From positions 19,269,629-19,333,628 of the forward strand of contig CM053327.1 of the NCBI GenBank assembly GCA_028583605.1: 64,000 bases of DNA. The letters are read 5' to 3'. The position numbers and the translations under genes are program-made. Positions 46,921 to 59,206 of the stretch are shown in pieces. This DNA is from Dastarcus helophoroides. Its lineage: Eukaryota; Arthropoda; Insecta; Coleoptera; Bothrideridae. Positions within the stretch are counted from its first letter, which is position 1, and each line of letters begins with the position of its first letter. The notes beneath the pieces are model-generated. The model was not told the origin of the DNA and did not search any database. It was given only the letters and a program-made list of their open reading frames with translations.

Positions 46921-47069
46921 TCAATTGCTTAAAAATTTAGGCTCAGGTACTTTGAGTCAAAATATAAAAAAAAGTTTGTATTAAGTAACATATGTCTCCA
47001 TATTGTGCTTCAAATAATTCCACCTTAAATTGTTCGTGCAACAATACCGATTAGTTGACCATCCTGTAT

Positions 47070-48020
47070 ATTTCACGTAGTGTATTATCTATTATCCCAA
47101 TATTTATTATAATGATTCTCTTCAAGTGCTACTGTTTTTATTTGCTCTGTGAATAGTCCAGAGGATGAACACCTTAAAAAAAGGTCAACTAAATATAAAA
47201 GTAATAACTTGTTTTAGGTAAAACAATATTTTCATAGTTAAAAAATAAAGGAGAAATTTGTTGATACCAAACCCAATAGTGTTTTCAACAGTAATCTAAC
47301 ATAATCTCAGTTTCATTTAAACTACTCTTTAACTCTTTCCGCGTCAGTGCTCACAAAAGCTCGACAATAGTGCCCCGACACTTTATTCTAGCAAATCGAC
47401 TGAATAAGCCAGGAAGTATGGTTGTCCCAGGCTTAGAGAGTTAACACACATCGGTGTTAAACTAATTAGAAACTTATCTAAAATGGGAGTTAGGTGATGC
47501 GTAATTCACTCATGCAGCTACAACCTTCGACCATTTGATAACGAGTTTTAAGTTGTTATCGAGGTTAGAACCGATAAAGATGGCTTTAGACGTCAGTGAT
47601 TGACCAAACGCGCCTAACATGCCTGGATGGTTTGGTCTTCCAAGTTCTCTGCCACAATAGAGATAACGTCCATAATGTCCATGTTGATGTTCGACTTTAA
47701 GCACTTCTGGCAACATATAACGATGCTTTTATGTCTTTCAACTTGGAAAGGACTGCCTAATAGACTTTTGAAGTTACCCCGAGATTCTGAGTTATTCGCT
47801 GATGATAAGAAATATTACGTATATACACTTCATTTATACTAGTAATTGAACGTTGTTGTTGAGGTAATATTCTGCTAATTTCGATCCTGCATAATATAAC
47901 GTTATTTATAATCATTGTGTTTTTAATTAAATACATCTTATAAAACGTATTGATACGCGTTACCGGTTCGATAAGTAAACACCGTGCACCATTAACACTT
48001 TCTCTCATTTACTGGGCTAT
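47070..48020. other. Stretch without a recognised gene
   Basis: A minus-strand frame at 47716-47510 (EHQHGHYGRYLYCGRELGRP...) is richer in varied residues than the background, but no family was recognised and no splice sites fit it. Confidence 0.3.
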
Positions 48021-48021
48021 G

Positions 48022-48420
48022 TACGAGGGTCCTTCAATAAGTCCTTAGAAAATCCAAGAGATGGTGCTCGTAATGTCGGTAAAGATTTTTTTTAATAAGC
48101 AGCATTATCAACTAGAAACCTGTCAAAGTTTCAGATTCATCTATTACGGAGTTCCATCTCTATTGTCGATTAAAGTGAACATCTTTTGTTTATTCGTAAC
48201 AATGGAGAAAAGTGAGTTTCGAGCTGTAATTAAATATTTTTAACTAAAAAGCTTAACGTCTAAAGAAACTAGAGCATTGGATGCAGTTCATGGCACATCT
48301 GCTCCTGTGCCTGCAATTGTTTAAAATTGTGTGAATGAGTTTAAACGTGGCCGTTCATCCACAAACGATGAACATTGTTCGAGACGCCCAGTAGAATAGA
48401 AAAATTAGGCTTAAATTTGC
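48022..48420 (+). pseudogene. Mariner 5' fragment with TIR and transposase start
   Basis: TACGAGGGTCCTTCAATAAG at 48022 is a mariner terminal repeat. The frame from 48202 reads MEKSEFRAVIKYF, then after stops and shifts SKETRALDAVHGTSAPVPAI and VNEFKRGRSST, the first helix-turn-helix region of a mariner transposase. The copy breaks off before the catalytic domain. Confidence 0.8.
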
Positions 48421-48879
48421 CTCAAGACAGAAAAAATACTGGAAAGCCAAAACCTTCTTAAATAGGTTTTCAGGGTGTCCTGAAGCAACCTAGAAAAATC
48501 CCAAACATTTTTAAAAATACAGCTCCTGCTATCTTAGAAATCCTAAAAAATACATGATTTGTGCTAAATAGTTTTAATAGTATTTTAAAATAACGTTTCT
48601 TAACTTTTTCAGAGGTGTGAGTCCTTTAAGGGGGTAAAAATAGTCAAGAGAGGCCAACGGAATTATCTTTGTTGACTAAAATAAAGGTCTTCAACTTAAA
48701 TAATTATTTTTACTTGTCTATAATTTTTGCTGACAAAAAACAAAATAAGTTTTCGCCTTAGATAATTATACATGTTCCAATGACTTTTGACACAACAAAA
48801 AAATGTCCTCGACTTCTACAGTTATATTTATCCAATAAAAAAAACTCCATTTACCCGTAAAGTAAAACCCATATATTAT

Positions 48880-49810
48880 GTATGGGGTGAGATTTCGTTG
48901 CCGCATCCCACATTTTGACCGCCATTCCTCTCTATTTCTTTACGCCTCTTCTTCGATAGCTCTATCTCTCATATAATTCTCTATACCGTCCTTCCATGAG
49001 ATCATTGGCCTTCCCCTTTTTTTTATCTGTGGGGGTACACAGTTTTAGCACTCTTTTTGGCCACCTCTCCTTACTCATTTTCTGTACGTGACCCTACCAT
49101 AACAGTTGTTTTGTTTCGATTCTGTCCGCGATGGTGGTTATTCTTCCTGTTCTCCTTTGTATCTCTTTATTTCTCGTCTGCATATTCTTCTCAAGAAATC
49201 CATTTGTATAGTGTCTATGGGTCTTATATCCTTCTTCGTTAACTGCCAGCATTCAGCACCATAATTTAAGATTGGTTCCACCACCTGCTCTGAATATTAT
49301 TAATTTTGTGGCTACTTTCATAGTTTTAGAGCATAGCATGGAGTTTAGGGCCTGAATAGATTTTTTTCTTATTGTATTCTACTTTGAAGGTCTCTTTTTG
49401 TTGTGCCTTCTTCGCTTAATATACTTCCTAGATATTTGTATTGACCCGTTCCATTTATTTGTATGATTTGTAAGTCTGGATCCCGTTCTTCGCCTTCATC
49501 CTTTCCTCACTTTCATATATTCAGTTTTTGTCATGTTTATTATTAGGCCCCAGTGTTCGCATTAACATTTTAATTTGCTAAACATGTAATCTGCGTCTTC
49601 CTCGTCACCCGCAATAATCACTTGATCGTCAGCAAAATAGAGGCTTGTCAAACACAAGTGTCCTACCTTAATGGCCATGTTTTTCGTTCTGTTTTTCCAA
49701 CTGGTCAAAGCATCCTGAATATATATTTTAAATAGAGTAGGAGACATGGTACACCCTTGCCTCAGTCCTTTATTTATCGTAAATGATTCCGATCTGGAGG
49801 TACCTATATT
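48880..49810 (-). pseudogene. LINE reverse transcriptase C-terminal part, decayed
   Basis: The minus-strand frame at 49747-49562 reads MSPTLFKIYIQDALTSWKNR, TSLYFADDQVIIAGDEED and FSKLKC, i.e. block B and the catalytic FADD. Further downstream, broken by frameshifts, come phrases such as WKDGIENYMRDRAIEEEA and EEWRSKCG near 48990-48900, typical of the C-terminal end of RTE-like LINEs. It is distinct in sequence from the LINEs at 9.5 kb and 59.5 kb. Confidence 0.75.
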
Positions 49811-49889
49811 AATTGCACTCTGTGCATCTTTAACACAATAATGATATAAAAATGAATTAACTGTAAAACATACTAATCACATACTGGTC

Positions 49890-50510
49890 ATTCAGACTAA
49901 GGTTTGGTGTCTGAGGCTGAGTATATTGAGGCCTTTGCAGAGAAGTTACTTTCCAAAGTTTTATTTTATGTTGTTTTTATTGCGGAGAAAAAATTCAAAA
50001 GGAAACTTTGAAGCAGCACTCAGTGATATCTCCGAACTTGCCAAATCAAAATCTTGAGAACATTACCAATATATGGTAAACCTGTAAGAGAAACGACGGA
50101 GACAGAAGTCAAATTGATGCAGAATCTGATTCTATGGCTGTTCAGGCAACTTTTCTGACAGCAACGACTAATGCTAATACTTGCTCTTGGATCATCCTTA
50201 GGTGATGTGGGAGTTTAGGGCACCTCAGGATATGTACAACAACAACTACTTGAAAGAGCTATTGACAGAGCTGTCACCCAGCATGAGGAATTTTGGGACT
50301 GATGTATGTTTCTGGCCATGTTCTGTCCGTCCTCGTATTTTGACCGACAAACCGAACAAGAACGAAAAAGGAATGCTATGGATGCGGATGCAGAGATTCT
50401 TGTGATACAAGAGGAAACGCGTTCGAAAATTTTTTCTGTTATTTTCGAGGCGATGGAGACGAACTGCTTGCTTCTGCATTCTTGTTTTATCAGCACATCG
50501 TAATAAAGTT
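49890..50510 (+). other. Coding-like but unresolved segment
   Basis: Several overlapping frames show non-random peptides, e.g. GYVQQQLLERAIDRAVTQHE around 50235-50290 and FDRQTEQERKRNAMDADAEI around 50340-50400. They need a frame change to join. The minus-strand frames are shadows. It may be an exon remnant or a transposon protein I do not recognise. Confidence 0.25.
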
Positions 50511-51126
50511 GTAATTTAATTTCGACTTGACTATCAGTAATACATAAGTAGAAAAAGTTTGCATAGATGAAGCAAATAAAGAAAAATGTTTCATTTTTTA
50601 TGATTTATAAAAGGGAATACTTTTTATTTATTTCTTATTGCTGGGTATTTTGCTACCTGCGTATCAGAAAAAAAAGATACATTGAAAGATAAATTGAAAT
50701 GGTTATGACACAAAATTAATTAGAAACGTCAAATTTGACAGAGCATAGTTTAGAATACATTTGATTGCATACATTTAAGACACATTTTAAAAGTTCTGAA
50801 TTTAATTTTTAGACAAATCATAATAAAATTTAAAAACATTATACTACTGAATAAATAAGTAAAAACCTTTTTAAATGATCTATCACAAACCTCCTCGTTT
50901 AATTTAAAAAGTGTAAAAGGATAGCCGTCACTCCAAGAAATTTAAAAGGAAAGGGATAAAATTGTGATTAAAAATGTCATTTTAGAATTGTAATTGACTT
51001 GTTAAAGAATTTTACTCGTAAATTGTAAATTACGTAGGTAATGAACTTATGTCCTACTTTTGGACCGCACATATTTTTCTGTGTAAAATTGAATAAAAAT
51101 AATAAAAGATTACTAGTTCTGCAATA

Positions 51127-52552
51127 TACCGAGATATCAAAAATTATCTTGGTCAAGGGTGGTTGTGGAATGTAAAACGTGTGTCTTACTTTACATTTTT
51201 GAATGTTTTGTTGTGCCAGAATCTGTCAAGTCATTGTGCTGAAATTTTCCAATCCAGTTTTTGAATCATGCCTCTTACCACACAGCACAAAATTTTCATG
51301 ATTGAAGCTTATTTTCGAACGGGTGCGCTAGTTAATGGAAATTGGCAATACAGTCAACGTATGTGTTTGGACAATTTTCGAGAGCACTTTCCAAACGTGT
51401 CAATATTACCGGACAATTTTTATGCGTGCCTTACAAATTGTGTTGAAGTGTTTCGCGAAACTGGTTGTGTGACTCATAAAAAAGGTGCTGATAAACCAAG
51501 AGTTCGTACAGAAGAAGTTGTCAATGACGTTCGTCAACATATGGAAGAGTAGCCTGCAAAACCTTTGAAACGTCTTTCTCAGGAAATTGGACTTTCTTAT
51601 GGAACATGTCAGAAGATTTTAAAGAAAGACTTGAATATGCATCCGTATAAGATGCAAGCATATCAAGCTCTTCTGCCCGCAGACCACCCCAGATGCCTTG
51701 CTTACTGCCACTGGTTTGTCAATAACTTAATGAATAACGATCTTCTGGACTTAACTTTTTTTCTGACGAAGCGTGGTTCCACCTTTCGGGATACATCAAT
51801 TCTCAAAATATACGAATGTGGAGCAATGATAACCATCATGTTTTTACTGAATCGCCACTACATGCTCAAAAAATTTGTGATTGGATGGCAGTTTCTCGCA
51901 GAACAATAATTGGGACCAATTTTTTTGGATTTCACCGTCAACGCAGAAAAGTGCAGACACAATTTTTTGGCCGAATTTGTGCAAGAGTTAAACGATAATG
52001 AACTTCGGTACGGTTATTTCCAGCATGACGGTGCAACAGCACATACTACACGAGAAAATATTGCTTTCCTCCGCGAATTTTTTGATGACCGGCTGATAAG
52101 TTTGCATACAGAAGTTGAGTTTCCTCCGAGATCACCTTGTTTGACAATTATGGACTATTTTATATTTCCTTACTTAAAAAACAAGATTTTCGCAACTCCG
52201 GTAAATAATTTTCAAGAACTGCAACAAAGAATTGTTCAGCAATGTGCAACCATAACGCCAGAAATGCTGCAAAATGCTTTTCACAGCATGACGAGGCGCG
52301 TCAACTTGTGCATCGAACAAAACGGGGGACATTTCCAACAATTACTGTAATTTAGTTGTTCTTGTTACTAAAACCGTTATTTCATAATTTGTAGTTCATT
52401 ATTGTTTTACAACTGAAATAAATAAGTATGAAATTTGTAGGTTATTGATGATGTCAGTGTGACAGTGACATAATTATTTCAAAGGTAAAGTAAGACACAC
52501 GTTTTACATTCCACAACCACCCTTGACCAAGATAATTTTTGATATCCCGGTA
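51127..52552 (+). mobile_element. Mariner-like element B with about 75-bp TIRs
   Basis: TACCGAGATATCAAAAATTA (51127) and the complementary right end finishing TTTGATATCCCGGTA (52552) frame a 1.4-kb unit. The arms agree for about 75 bp, including ACCACCCTTGACCAAG and TGTAAAACGTGTGTCTTACT and their complements. TA flanks both ends. Confidence 0.9.
51268..52350 (+). pseudogene. Mariner-like transposase B, broken
   Basis: It starts MPLTTQHKIFMIEAYFRTGA. A TAG at 51550 interrupts it (HMEE-stop-PAKPLKRLSQEIG). Frameshifts near 51765 and 51905 split the catalytic core: SDEAWFHLSGYINSQNIRMW is in another frame from the flanks. The second D (QHDGATAHT) is present, but the third reads PPRSPCLTIMDYF, cysteine replacing the aspartate of SPDL. 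The end HFQQLL matches the ends of elements A and D, placing all three in one group. Confidence 0.85.
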
Positions 52553-52775
52553 ATATAGTATACAGAAATTGTTTGGCGCCATGGCACCTTTTCATCAACT
52601 TTTTGAAGGTTTCAAGATAGGCGGACATATTTTTCAAAATTTGAGGGTATTCCCCGACCTTGTTATCTGGGGATTTTTCTAGAATGCTTTGGGGCAACCC
52701 AATGAACCGATTTAAAAAGAAATTAGCTTTCCAGTACTTATTTCCTTCTCCAACCCTAATTATCCTCCACTACAG

Positions 52776-53400
52776 TGGAAGTGACTACTCCAGAAACGAC
52801 TGACAAAACTTACGATGTGATTTTGAGTAATCGACGGATTATAGTACGCGAAATATTTGAGGCCACAGGAATATCGCAAGGTACAGTCGCTTCAATTTTG
52901 CATGAAAAATTGTTTGTGAAAAAAATGTTGGCAAGATGGGTGTCGCGTTTGCTCATAGAGAAAAATAAGCACAATCGAGTGGTTGATTCTGCGCTTGCTT
53001 TGGCGCTCTTTCGTCTCAATCCATCCTGTCGAATTTCTTCGTCGATACATAACTGTGGCTGAAACCTGGATTCACTACACTCCAGAAACAAAGAGACAGT
53101 TACAACAGTGGATTTTTAAGGGTCAACGGGCTTCGAAGAAAGCGAAAACGGTGACATCGACCGGCAAGATGATGGTCATGGTCTTTTGGTACGCACACGG
53201 CATCCATCTTCAACGATTACTACGGTAAGTTGAACGAGGAAAACAAAGAAAAACGTCCATATTTGAAGAGGAAATGACACATTTGTTGTTTCGATGGCCA
53301 AAATTATGGAATTAAATTCGAATTGTGGCAACATCCCCCGCATTCACCAGATTTAGCCCCAATTTGAGCACTTATTGTGACTTTCTTAAATTAAGTAACT
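52776..53400 (+). pseudogene. Classical mariner transposase fragment C
   Basis: VREIFEATGISQGTVASILH, KKMLARWVSRLL, then in a shifted frame FLRRYITVAETWIHYTPETK (usual VDETWIH; D to A), KKAKTVTSTGKMMVMVFW, and further on WQHPPHSPDLAP. These are the mariner motifs up to the third catalytic aspartate. The segment before SPDLAP carries deletions. The terminal repeats are not identifiable. Confidence 0.8.
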
Positions 53401-54150
53401 CAAATTTCTCGTCAAAATTTTTGTTCTAATCACTTGAAGTATTGGTTTAATTTTTTAATTATTTTTCGTTATTGTAGAATAAACAAGTTTATGGATATAT
53501 TTTATTGTATTTCTAAATGAATTCCTTGAAAAATGACTAAACCTGGTTGCCATTAAAAAAATTCAAGATGGATGCTTTTGACAATCACTAGCCACACACA
53601 ACAAATGAAACTTATCAAAATATAGGTATTTATGTTTAACTTAGCCCTACCAAACATTAAATCTAAATGTTAAACCGTTTGCATAACCCCATTTGGTGCA
53701 ATATTATTTACGCACCCTGTTTAGAGTAGTTGTGGAGATGTTTTGTTTCTGTATGATGTATGTATTTTCAGTTAGAATAGTTGATCTGTAAATAATCCCA
53801 AATTAGTTTATTAAACGCGTTCAATATTTACATGACTGGCAGTGTTATGCTGATTACTGAAGGTATTTCATTATTTTGAAAACGTTTTAGCTCAGATAAA
53901 AATGTTTTAAATTGAAAATTAATCTAACGCTTACACGCCAGCGAATGAGTTAATACAATAAAAAAGGTATTTGTTAGGATTCGAATTTTTTAAATTCTGT
54001 GTGAGTCAGTTTTATAAATACGATTAGATTCAGTTCAGTCGTTTGTGTACACCCTGTAATCGATAAAATATTTGTAGTCATTTTATTTCACGATTCATCA
54101 CAGCGTGAACTTTCATAGCCAGACATCGAGATTCAGACAGGGAAAAATGT
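53400..54150. other. AT-rich intronic stretch
   Basis: CACCCTGT-like ends at about 53714 and 54049 suggest mariner-type MITE remains, but no pair of arms could be matched. Confidence 0.3.
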
Positions 54151-54159
54151 TTTACTTAC

Positions 54160-54288
54160 AATTGACGTTTAGGGCGATCCTTTTGCTGACTGCAGGTGGT
54201 ACATCATTACTTGCAATGCAAAGATAAGCACCCATTTGTTTTCGCTCCAGACGCCAGAAATGTAGGTTACTTCCGTTATACGTTTCCA
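54160..54288 (-). CDS. Ig-superfamily gene exon: second half of Ig domain 2
   Basis: Acceptor CATCTTTGTTTTAG|TG and donor CAATT|GTAAGTAAAAC bound 129 nt. The frame gives (V)ETYNGSNLHFWRLERKQM, GAYLCIASNDVPPAVSKRIA and LNVN. MGAYLCIASN is the hallmark of the DIP/lachesin family, with the second Ig2 disulfide cysteine (YLC). Phase in 2 nt, out 1 nt, matching 57095-57265 upstream and 40564-40702 downstream (joint NVN-F-APLIKV). Confidence 0.9.
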
Positions 54289-54527
54289 CTAAAACAAAGA
54301 TGAAGTTAGGTATGTAGGTGCATTGTATGCAATCGCTGCTTTGAGAATGGAAAATAGTTCTGTTATATAAAAACTTAACAATATAAAAATATAACATTCA
54401 AGTTAGTAAGCAGAAATATATTTTAGAATCTTTTCTATATAATACAAAAATACATTTTTCAACTTTCTTTTCAATTTTTTGGATACCATTATAGAGTCTT
54501 TTTTCTTTAAAGGTTCATCTAGATCAG

Positions 54528-54605
54528 GGGTGGGCAATTTCTTTCGTCAACGGCAATGGGCCAAATAAAATTTTTATATTATGGCACAGGCCGAATATTA
54601 CTATT
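54528..54605 (+). mobile_element. hAT-type left end, partner not found
   Basis: CAGGGGTGGGCAATTTCTTT followed by GGGCCAAATAAAATTTTTAT resembles the terminus of CAGGGGTGGGCAA-type hAT elements. No inverted partner lies nearby, so this is a one-ended remnant. Confidence 0.4.
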
Positions 54606-54619
54606 GGTAAAACCTAAAT

Positions 54620-57080
54620 TGAAAACTCCACAAATTAGATTTTCTTTGTTAGGTTTTTTCAACATTTGATCTTTAAATTATGTACTAGAAAATGTTCAAC
54701 AACTCGACATCAAACTCAGTATTACATTTATCGTTGTCTTAAAACAACGAATTTTCAGGCATAAGATTAAATTTAATCAGGAAATTTATCAAAATTCGAC
54801 TTTAAAATCACTATTTCCATTAATTATTTTAATCTTTAATTTATATTCAAGATTTTAGTGATTTTGAATTAAAATGAGAAAAAGTATTCTGCCTGTTTAG
54901 TTCGAAATCGAAACTCTCGCAAAAAATATAAAACAGAAAGAATCATTGGTTATCAACTCTTTCTTAATTTCCTTCTATTGTTAGTTAAAAAATTTTAAAA
55001 AAGAAAATTGGAAGACATTTTCAATAATAGCTGTGGCGAAATTTATTTATTTATTTATTATTCTGTTAAATTTCGTTTTTTTAATCTCACAAGTTTATAA
55101 GATCAAACTTCAAATTTCGCCAAAAAAGTTTAATTTTAGAAATTAAAGCCTAAATTTTGAGAGAAAACAAAAGAAAACAAAGATTACTCTTGCAATTGTT
55201 ATTCTCACAAATACGTCTATTTATTATTAATTATGATACTTTGAGAATAGGATTTATTCATGAAGTTTGGATATAATTTAAATGTAAATGTTGATCCTCA
55301 TGGTTGCGGAGAAACAATTATTACGTTTACTGAACAACTATCTCTTTTATCCTTTTAATTAGATTTTCCATGTAGCAAATTTCCCCTTCTATTGACAGAA
55401 GAGCATACTTTAAAAGTTGAAAAACTCGTAATGGAAAAACAAGAGCCGTTTTCCTGAATAAAATGTTACTTTATTTTTATAGCCTAACAAACGAGCTGCC
55501 CCGGAAATAATTTTTAGCAGTTAAGGGAAAACTTGCGGTTGAACTTTATAAAATCCCATTCGGAACAAGATTTATATGCAGAAATTAAGTTTCGTAAAAT
55601 AACTACTATTATTTATTGACTGCCTTAAATTAAAAAAGGCCTTAGTTTTATTAGTATAGTTTTTATGATTTATTTTAGTTCCAGTAAAAGGTTTTTCCGA
55701 TTTTACATGAAATCGCAATGATATTTTTAAAACCTCTCTATCGGGCATTTGGAATTTATTGTCAATATTTTAGACAAATATGTGGAAGTGAAGCTGAAAA
55801 ATAAGAATTGGCTTCTGTAGGAGGCATTTTATAATTCATGATTTCGTACATCAGCGATTACAAAACTTGCGGGCTCAGAGAAAATTTTACCCCTCTACCT
55901 TATAGGTAATTAATGAAAACTTGCGCGATATGTATTTCGCCTGCAGTACTGGCATTATAAGTTTACTAACTTAATTGCTCATCTGATCAGCCACAGAAGG
56001 TCATCTCACTTGAAGTTTAAATCTATAAAATTATTTTGCCTTCAGAGAGAATTCAGGAATCTATTATCTATATTATCTTTGACACTGAGTAGTTGTAACT
56101 GACTTTCAACTTTATCTTAAGAGGAACATGTTTCCTAAATGGAGAAACATGTTTTTTTTATCAAAATTTTGAAATTCAGTATAAAATTTTGAGTTTAAAC
56201 TTAACATTTTAGAAAAAAATACTTTGAGATAACTCGAAATTTGAGGAAAGAAGTAAGTAAAATTCACTAAGAAGCTCAGGAAAGTTTCGAATTTTGGAAA
56301 ATTATAAACTGACAATTTGAACAAAAATGTTGTTATAAGGTCCAAACTTCGAGATGTATGTAATTAAAAATCATATAAGTTTACAGTCTACACCAGAAAT
56401 TTCCGAAAAAAAAACAAGTAGAACGTTCGTAACTGAAGTCAAAATTTTGAAGACAAATCAAAAGCGCAGTTCAGTTTAAAAATGTTAAAGGGTAGATTTC
56501 ACTCCAAGGGACCGAAGTGGGGAAGGGGGAAAATTATGCTTAAAAAATGTAGTTTTAGAATTAAAAATCGACAGGTTTCAGGATTTTACTCAAACTGCAA
56601 TTTACGTATGTAGATAATGAACTTATGCATTACTTTTTGACCTCATTGCATTAGCTTCCCCACCATAGAAGCCAAACTAATGGACCTTAATTCTTAATAG
56701 AGTAAATTGCAAATAGAATCAAAGTGCACAGTGCAGCTTTCTATGAGCTAAGAAAGACAAACCAGTTCCATAGTAGGTCCTAGTACTAGTAAGAATGGAC
56801 CTATTTGCCGTCAGAATAGTCACAAATTCATAAAACATTGTTTCGCTTTAAGATATTCGAGTGGTTTTTCTTTAGCAATTAAATATTTAATGATAAAAAC
56901 TTTTGCAAGATAATTGGGATGCCTTCATGAATGTCTTATATGGAATAAGTAGTAAAAGTTAGAGAAACATGTTGCAGAGAAATAAGCCAATAAATCAATT
57001 CATTTAATTTTGCTTACCTAGATATAAGTCTAATAAATCAACGATGTACTGGTTTTATCTGCAGCTATGTATAAAGGCAT
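54620..57080. other. AT-rich intronic stretch with TTTTGA-type short repeats
   Basis: Degenerate A/T repeats of the TTTTGAGAAA kind appear at about 55080-55170 and 56150-56480. No exon was recognised. Confidence 0.4.
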
Positions 57081-57094
57081 AACGGATAACTTAC

Positions 57095-57265
57095 CTTTGA
57101 GTGTTTCCTTTCCGGGTCTCCTAAGTACGATAGGATGACCGTCTTCTCGCTTCCAGGAAATGCGGGGTGGCGGGTGGCCTGTTGCCTTGCACCAAAGGGT
57201 TGCGTTCTCTCCCTCTGACACTGACAGATCACCGCTGGTATCTTCACTGATAATATCCGGAGGGA
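57095..57265 (-). CDS. Ig-superfamily gene exon: first half of Ig domain 2
   Basis: Acceptor GTTTTAATTGCAG|TC and donor CTCAAAG|GTAAGTT bound 171 nt. The frame gives (V)PPDIISEDTSGDLSVSEGE, NATLWCKATGHPPPRISWKR and EDGHPIVLRRPGKETLK. VPPDI..E.TS.D..V.EG, the first cysteine (LWC), G.P.P and ISWKREDG are typical of Ig2 in DIP/lachesin cell-surface proteins. These mediate neuron recognition by binding Dpr proteins, or act in epithelial junctions. It starts with two nucleotides and ends with one, so the upstream exon (Ig1, outside the window) must end in phase 1. Confidence 0.9.
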
Positions 57266-57589
57266 CTGCAATTAAAACATTGCGTTAATGAAATGGCTTC
57301 TTTCTTAGCAGCGAAACGTAAGAAAATTTCATTTCATTAAAATTGTTTCACGTTTGGTGTTTGCATGATTTTACTTTTAAATTCTTGTTCTAAAATGTAA
57401 GTTTATATGTGTCTGATATCTCCAAGGAATATTGTTTAACACTGGAGTTTGATATTAACACTTAAGCTTTAAGCTATTCTTTGTAGGCGTATCTTTCACA
57501 GGTTCAAGCGTAAATGTCACAAGACCATGCCCAAAGAGTTCACTTTTGCATGTTTGCAATGAATATTCTACCGATGGATTAATCCGTTT

Positions 57590-58690
57590 TTATTTATAAT
57601 GGAATGTATAACTTTTGAAATACACAATTATTACACTTAGAGATATACAGAAGTTCTCACTGTGCCATAGGTTGAACTGCAAACAGATTTGCTGCCTCTG
57701 ACTTCCTTGTGTGACAAGAATGTTGACCTTAAGATGATCTGACCTATCAGTTCCTGCGAAAGTACTTACAGAAAAGAAACAAGTCGCCAACCAGTCGCTC
57801 GTTTGTGTTTCAAGGGAATCGATCAAACTCTCGTCATCAATCAAGCGAGTCGATTTTCTTTGAATTGAATCTAAAAGAGTCTGAAGGGGCTGAACTTTAA
57901 ACATGAGAACAGTATTCCAGTATTGGCCCAACTTGAGCTTTGTAGAGTAAGAAGCTGATGAGATGTGAAGTACTTTTTAGCTCTAAAAGGAAAGCTCAGC
58001 TTCTAATAAGTGAATTTAGCAATGATGTGCACATCACAACACAGGTCGTTCCAAGAGAAGTTAGTTTTCGCTCCTAGAATAGGCAAATTAGATCCTATAG
58101 GGAGATAAGGAGGATTTTATCGCCTATAAGGATAATGGTTACATTATTATTATATTATATTATTATATATATTATCTTAGAGAAAACAGTAGTATGAGTT
58201 TTTGAGAGATTGAAGTCAACCAGATTTTTCTTTCCACATTCCAGAACTGCTGTTTTGTTAGCCTAGTTGAGGTAGCGACTGTTAATGGTTTTGTCGCAGA
58301 AAAAGGATGATATCAGCTTATTGTCATCTGCTTAGCTTTATATTAAATTAGACGTTGAAGCTAAGAGATCGTTTATGTGGAACAGAAAGAGCAGAAGGCA
58401 GAACAGACTTCCAAGGTACCCCTGCATGAGATGATCGTGAGATGTCGTCAACGACGACCTGAAGAGAACTGTCACGCCAGAGCTTGATATCAAATGAGAG
58501 ACCTGGTGAAATTCCATAAGATGTTAATTTTGGCGAGAAGATATCGTTGCTAGACTCTGCCTGAAGCCTTTTGATGTATCCAGTGCCACAATCCAAGCCT
58601 CATCGTCGCTTTTTTATAGTTGAATTCCAGGCATGGGTAACTTATACCAGAAGCTCGCCACCTGAGCTTTGTTGCTTGAAATCGTATCTT
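57590..58690 (-). pseudogene. LINE (Jockey/CR1-like) copy 2, same family as 2.5-3.7 kb
   Basis: The minus strand 57870-57700 repeats TLLDSIQRKSTRLIDDESLI and DSLETQ, as in copy 1 (LLDSIQKRAIRLINVESLTD). Nucleotide similarity continues through 57900-58130. Beyond this, 58600-58290 keeps a degenerate PQGSVL...LLLFLFHINDLL and ADD block that copy 1 has lost. Many stops and shifts. It lies just upstream, in transcript order, of the Ig2 exon. Confidence 0.75.
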
Positions 58691-59126
58691 CAGCAACCAA
58701 AATTAAACACAATGTTACTCTAAAAAAAGTTTTACGATAAAAATACGTTATCGTCTCAAAATTTATTTTTATTGACTAAAAAGAATATTATCCACATTTT
58801 ATGGAGGCCCTATTAATTTTGGGCCATGCGCAGTTGCACCTGTTGCATCTATCTCGCTACGGCTTTGACTAGTTTAATATCAGTAGTGAGTAAGACTTCG
58901 GTGCATGTAATTAAAAAAAATAAAACAAATAAAAATAAAAACAAACACGCTATTTTTATGCTAATCAGTTGTACGAGAAACAATTGAAGGAGGTTATGAT
59001 AAGAAGCTTAATTTTTCTTATTGTGAGGCTAAAAAACTCAGTAGTCCTACTTTAGCATATAATATACTCAGGATTTTCTTGTACACTTCTTACACATTCA
59101 TGGTATTCGTTACAGTGCGTTTGCAT

Positions 59127-59206
59127 TAGACACTTTATTACGTACATTTCTATATGGTATAAAATATATGAAGTGTCAGAGAGAAATGTACGAAATAAAG
59201 TGTCTA
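59127..59206. repeat. Hairpin with 25-bp arms
   Basis: TAGACACTTTATTACGTACA... at 59127-59151 is mirrored at 59182-59206 with one mismatch across a 30-nt loop. Probably a small MITE; a hairpin RNA is a less likely reading. Confidence 0.7.

Larger units (their letters stand above)
13581..57265 (-). other. Span of an Ig-superfamily gene (DIP/lachesin type)
   Basis: Six minus-strand exon candidates lie within this span and are listed separately. Three clear exons (57095-57265, 54160-54288, 40564-40702) chain in phase 1, 1 and 2 and encode consecutive parts of Ig2 and Ig3. The 54-nt exon and the terminal exon at 13581-13705 are compatible with each other in phase. An exon for the second half of Ig3 should lie between 40.5 and 25.4 kb but was not found, and Ig1 with the signal peptide should lie to the right of the window. 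Family members are GPI-linked neuronal surface proteins that bind Dpr partners or act in septate junctions. Most of the span is intron filled with mobile elements. Confidence 0.7.

Noticed and set aside
47510..47716. Minus-strand frame with HGHYGRYLYCGRELGRP
   Set aside because: No family recognised, no splice sites and no neighbours of the same kind; not enough to call a gene.
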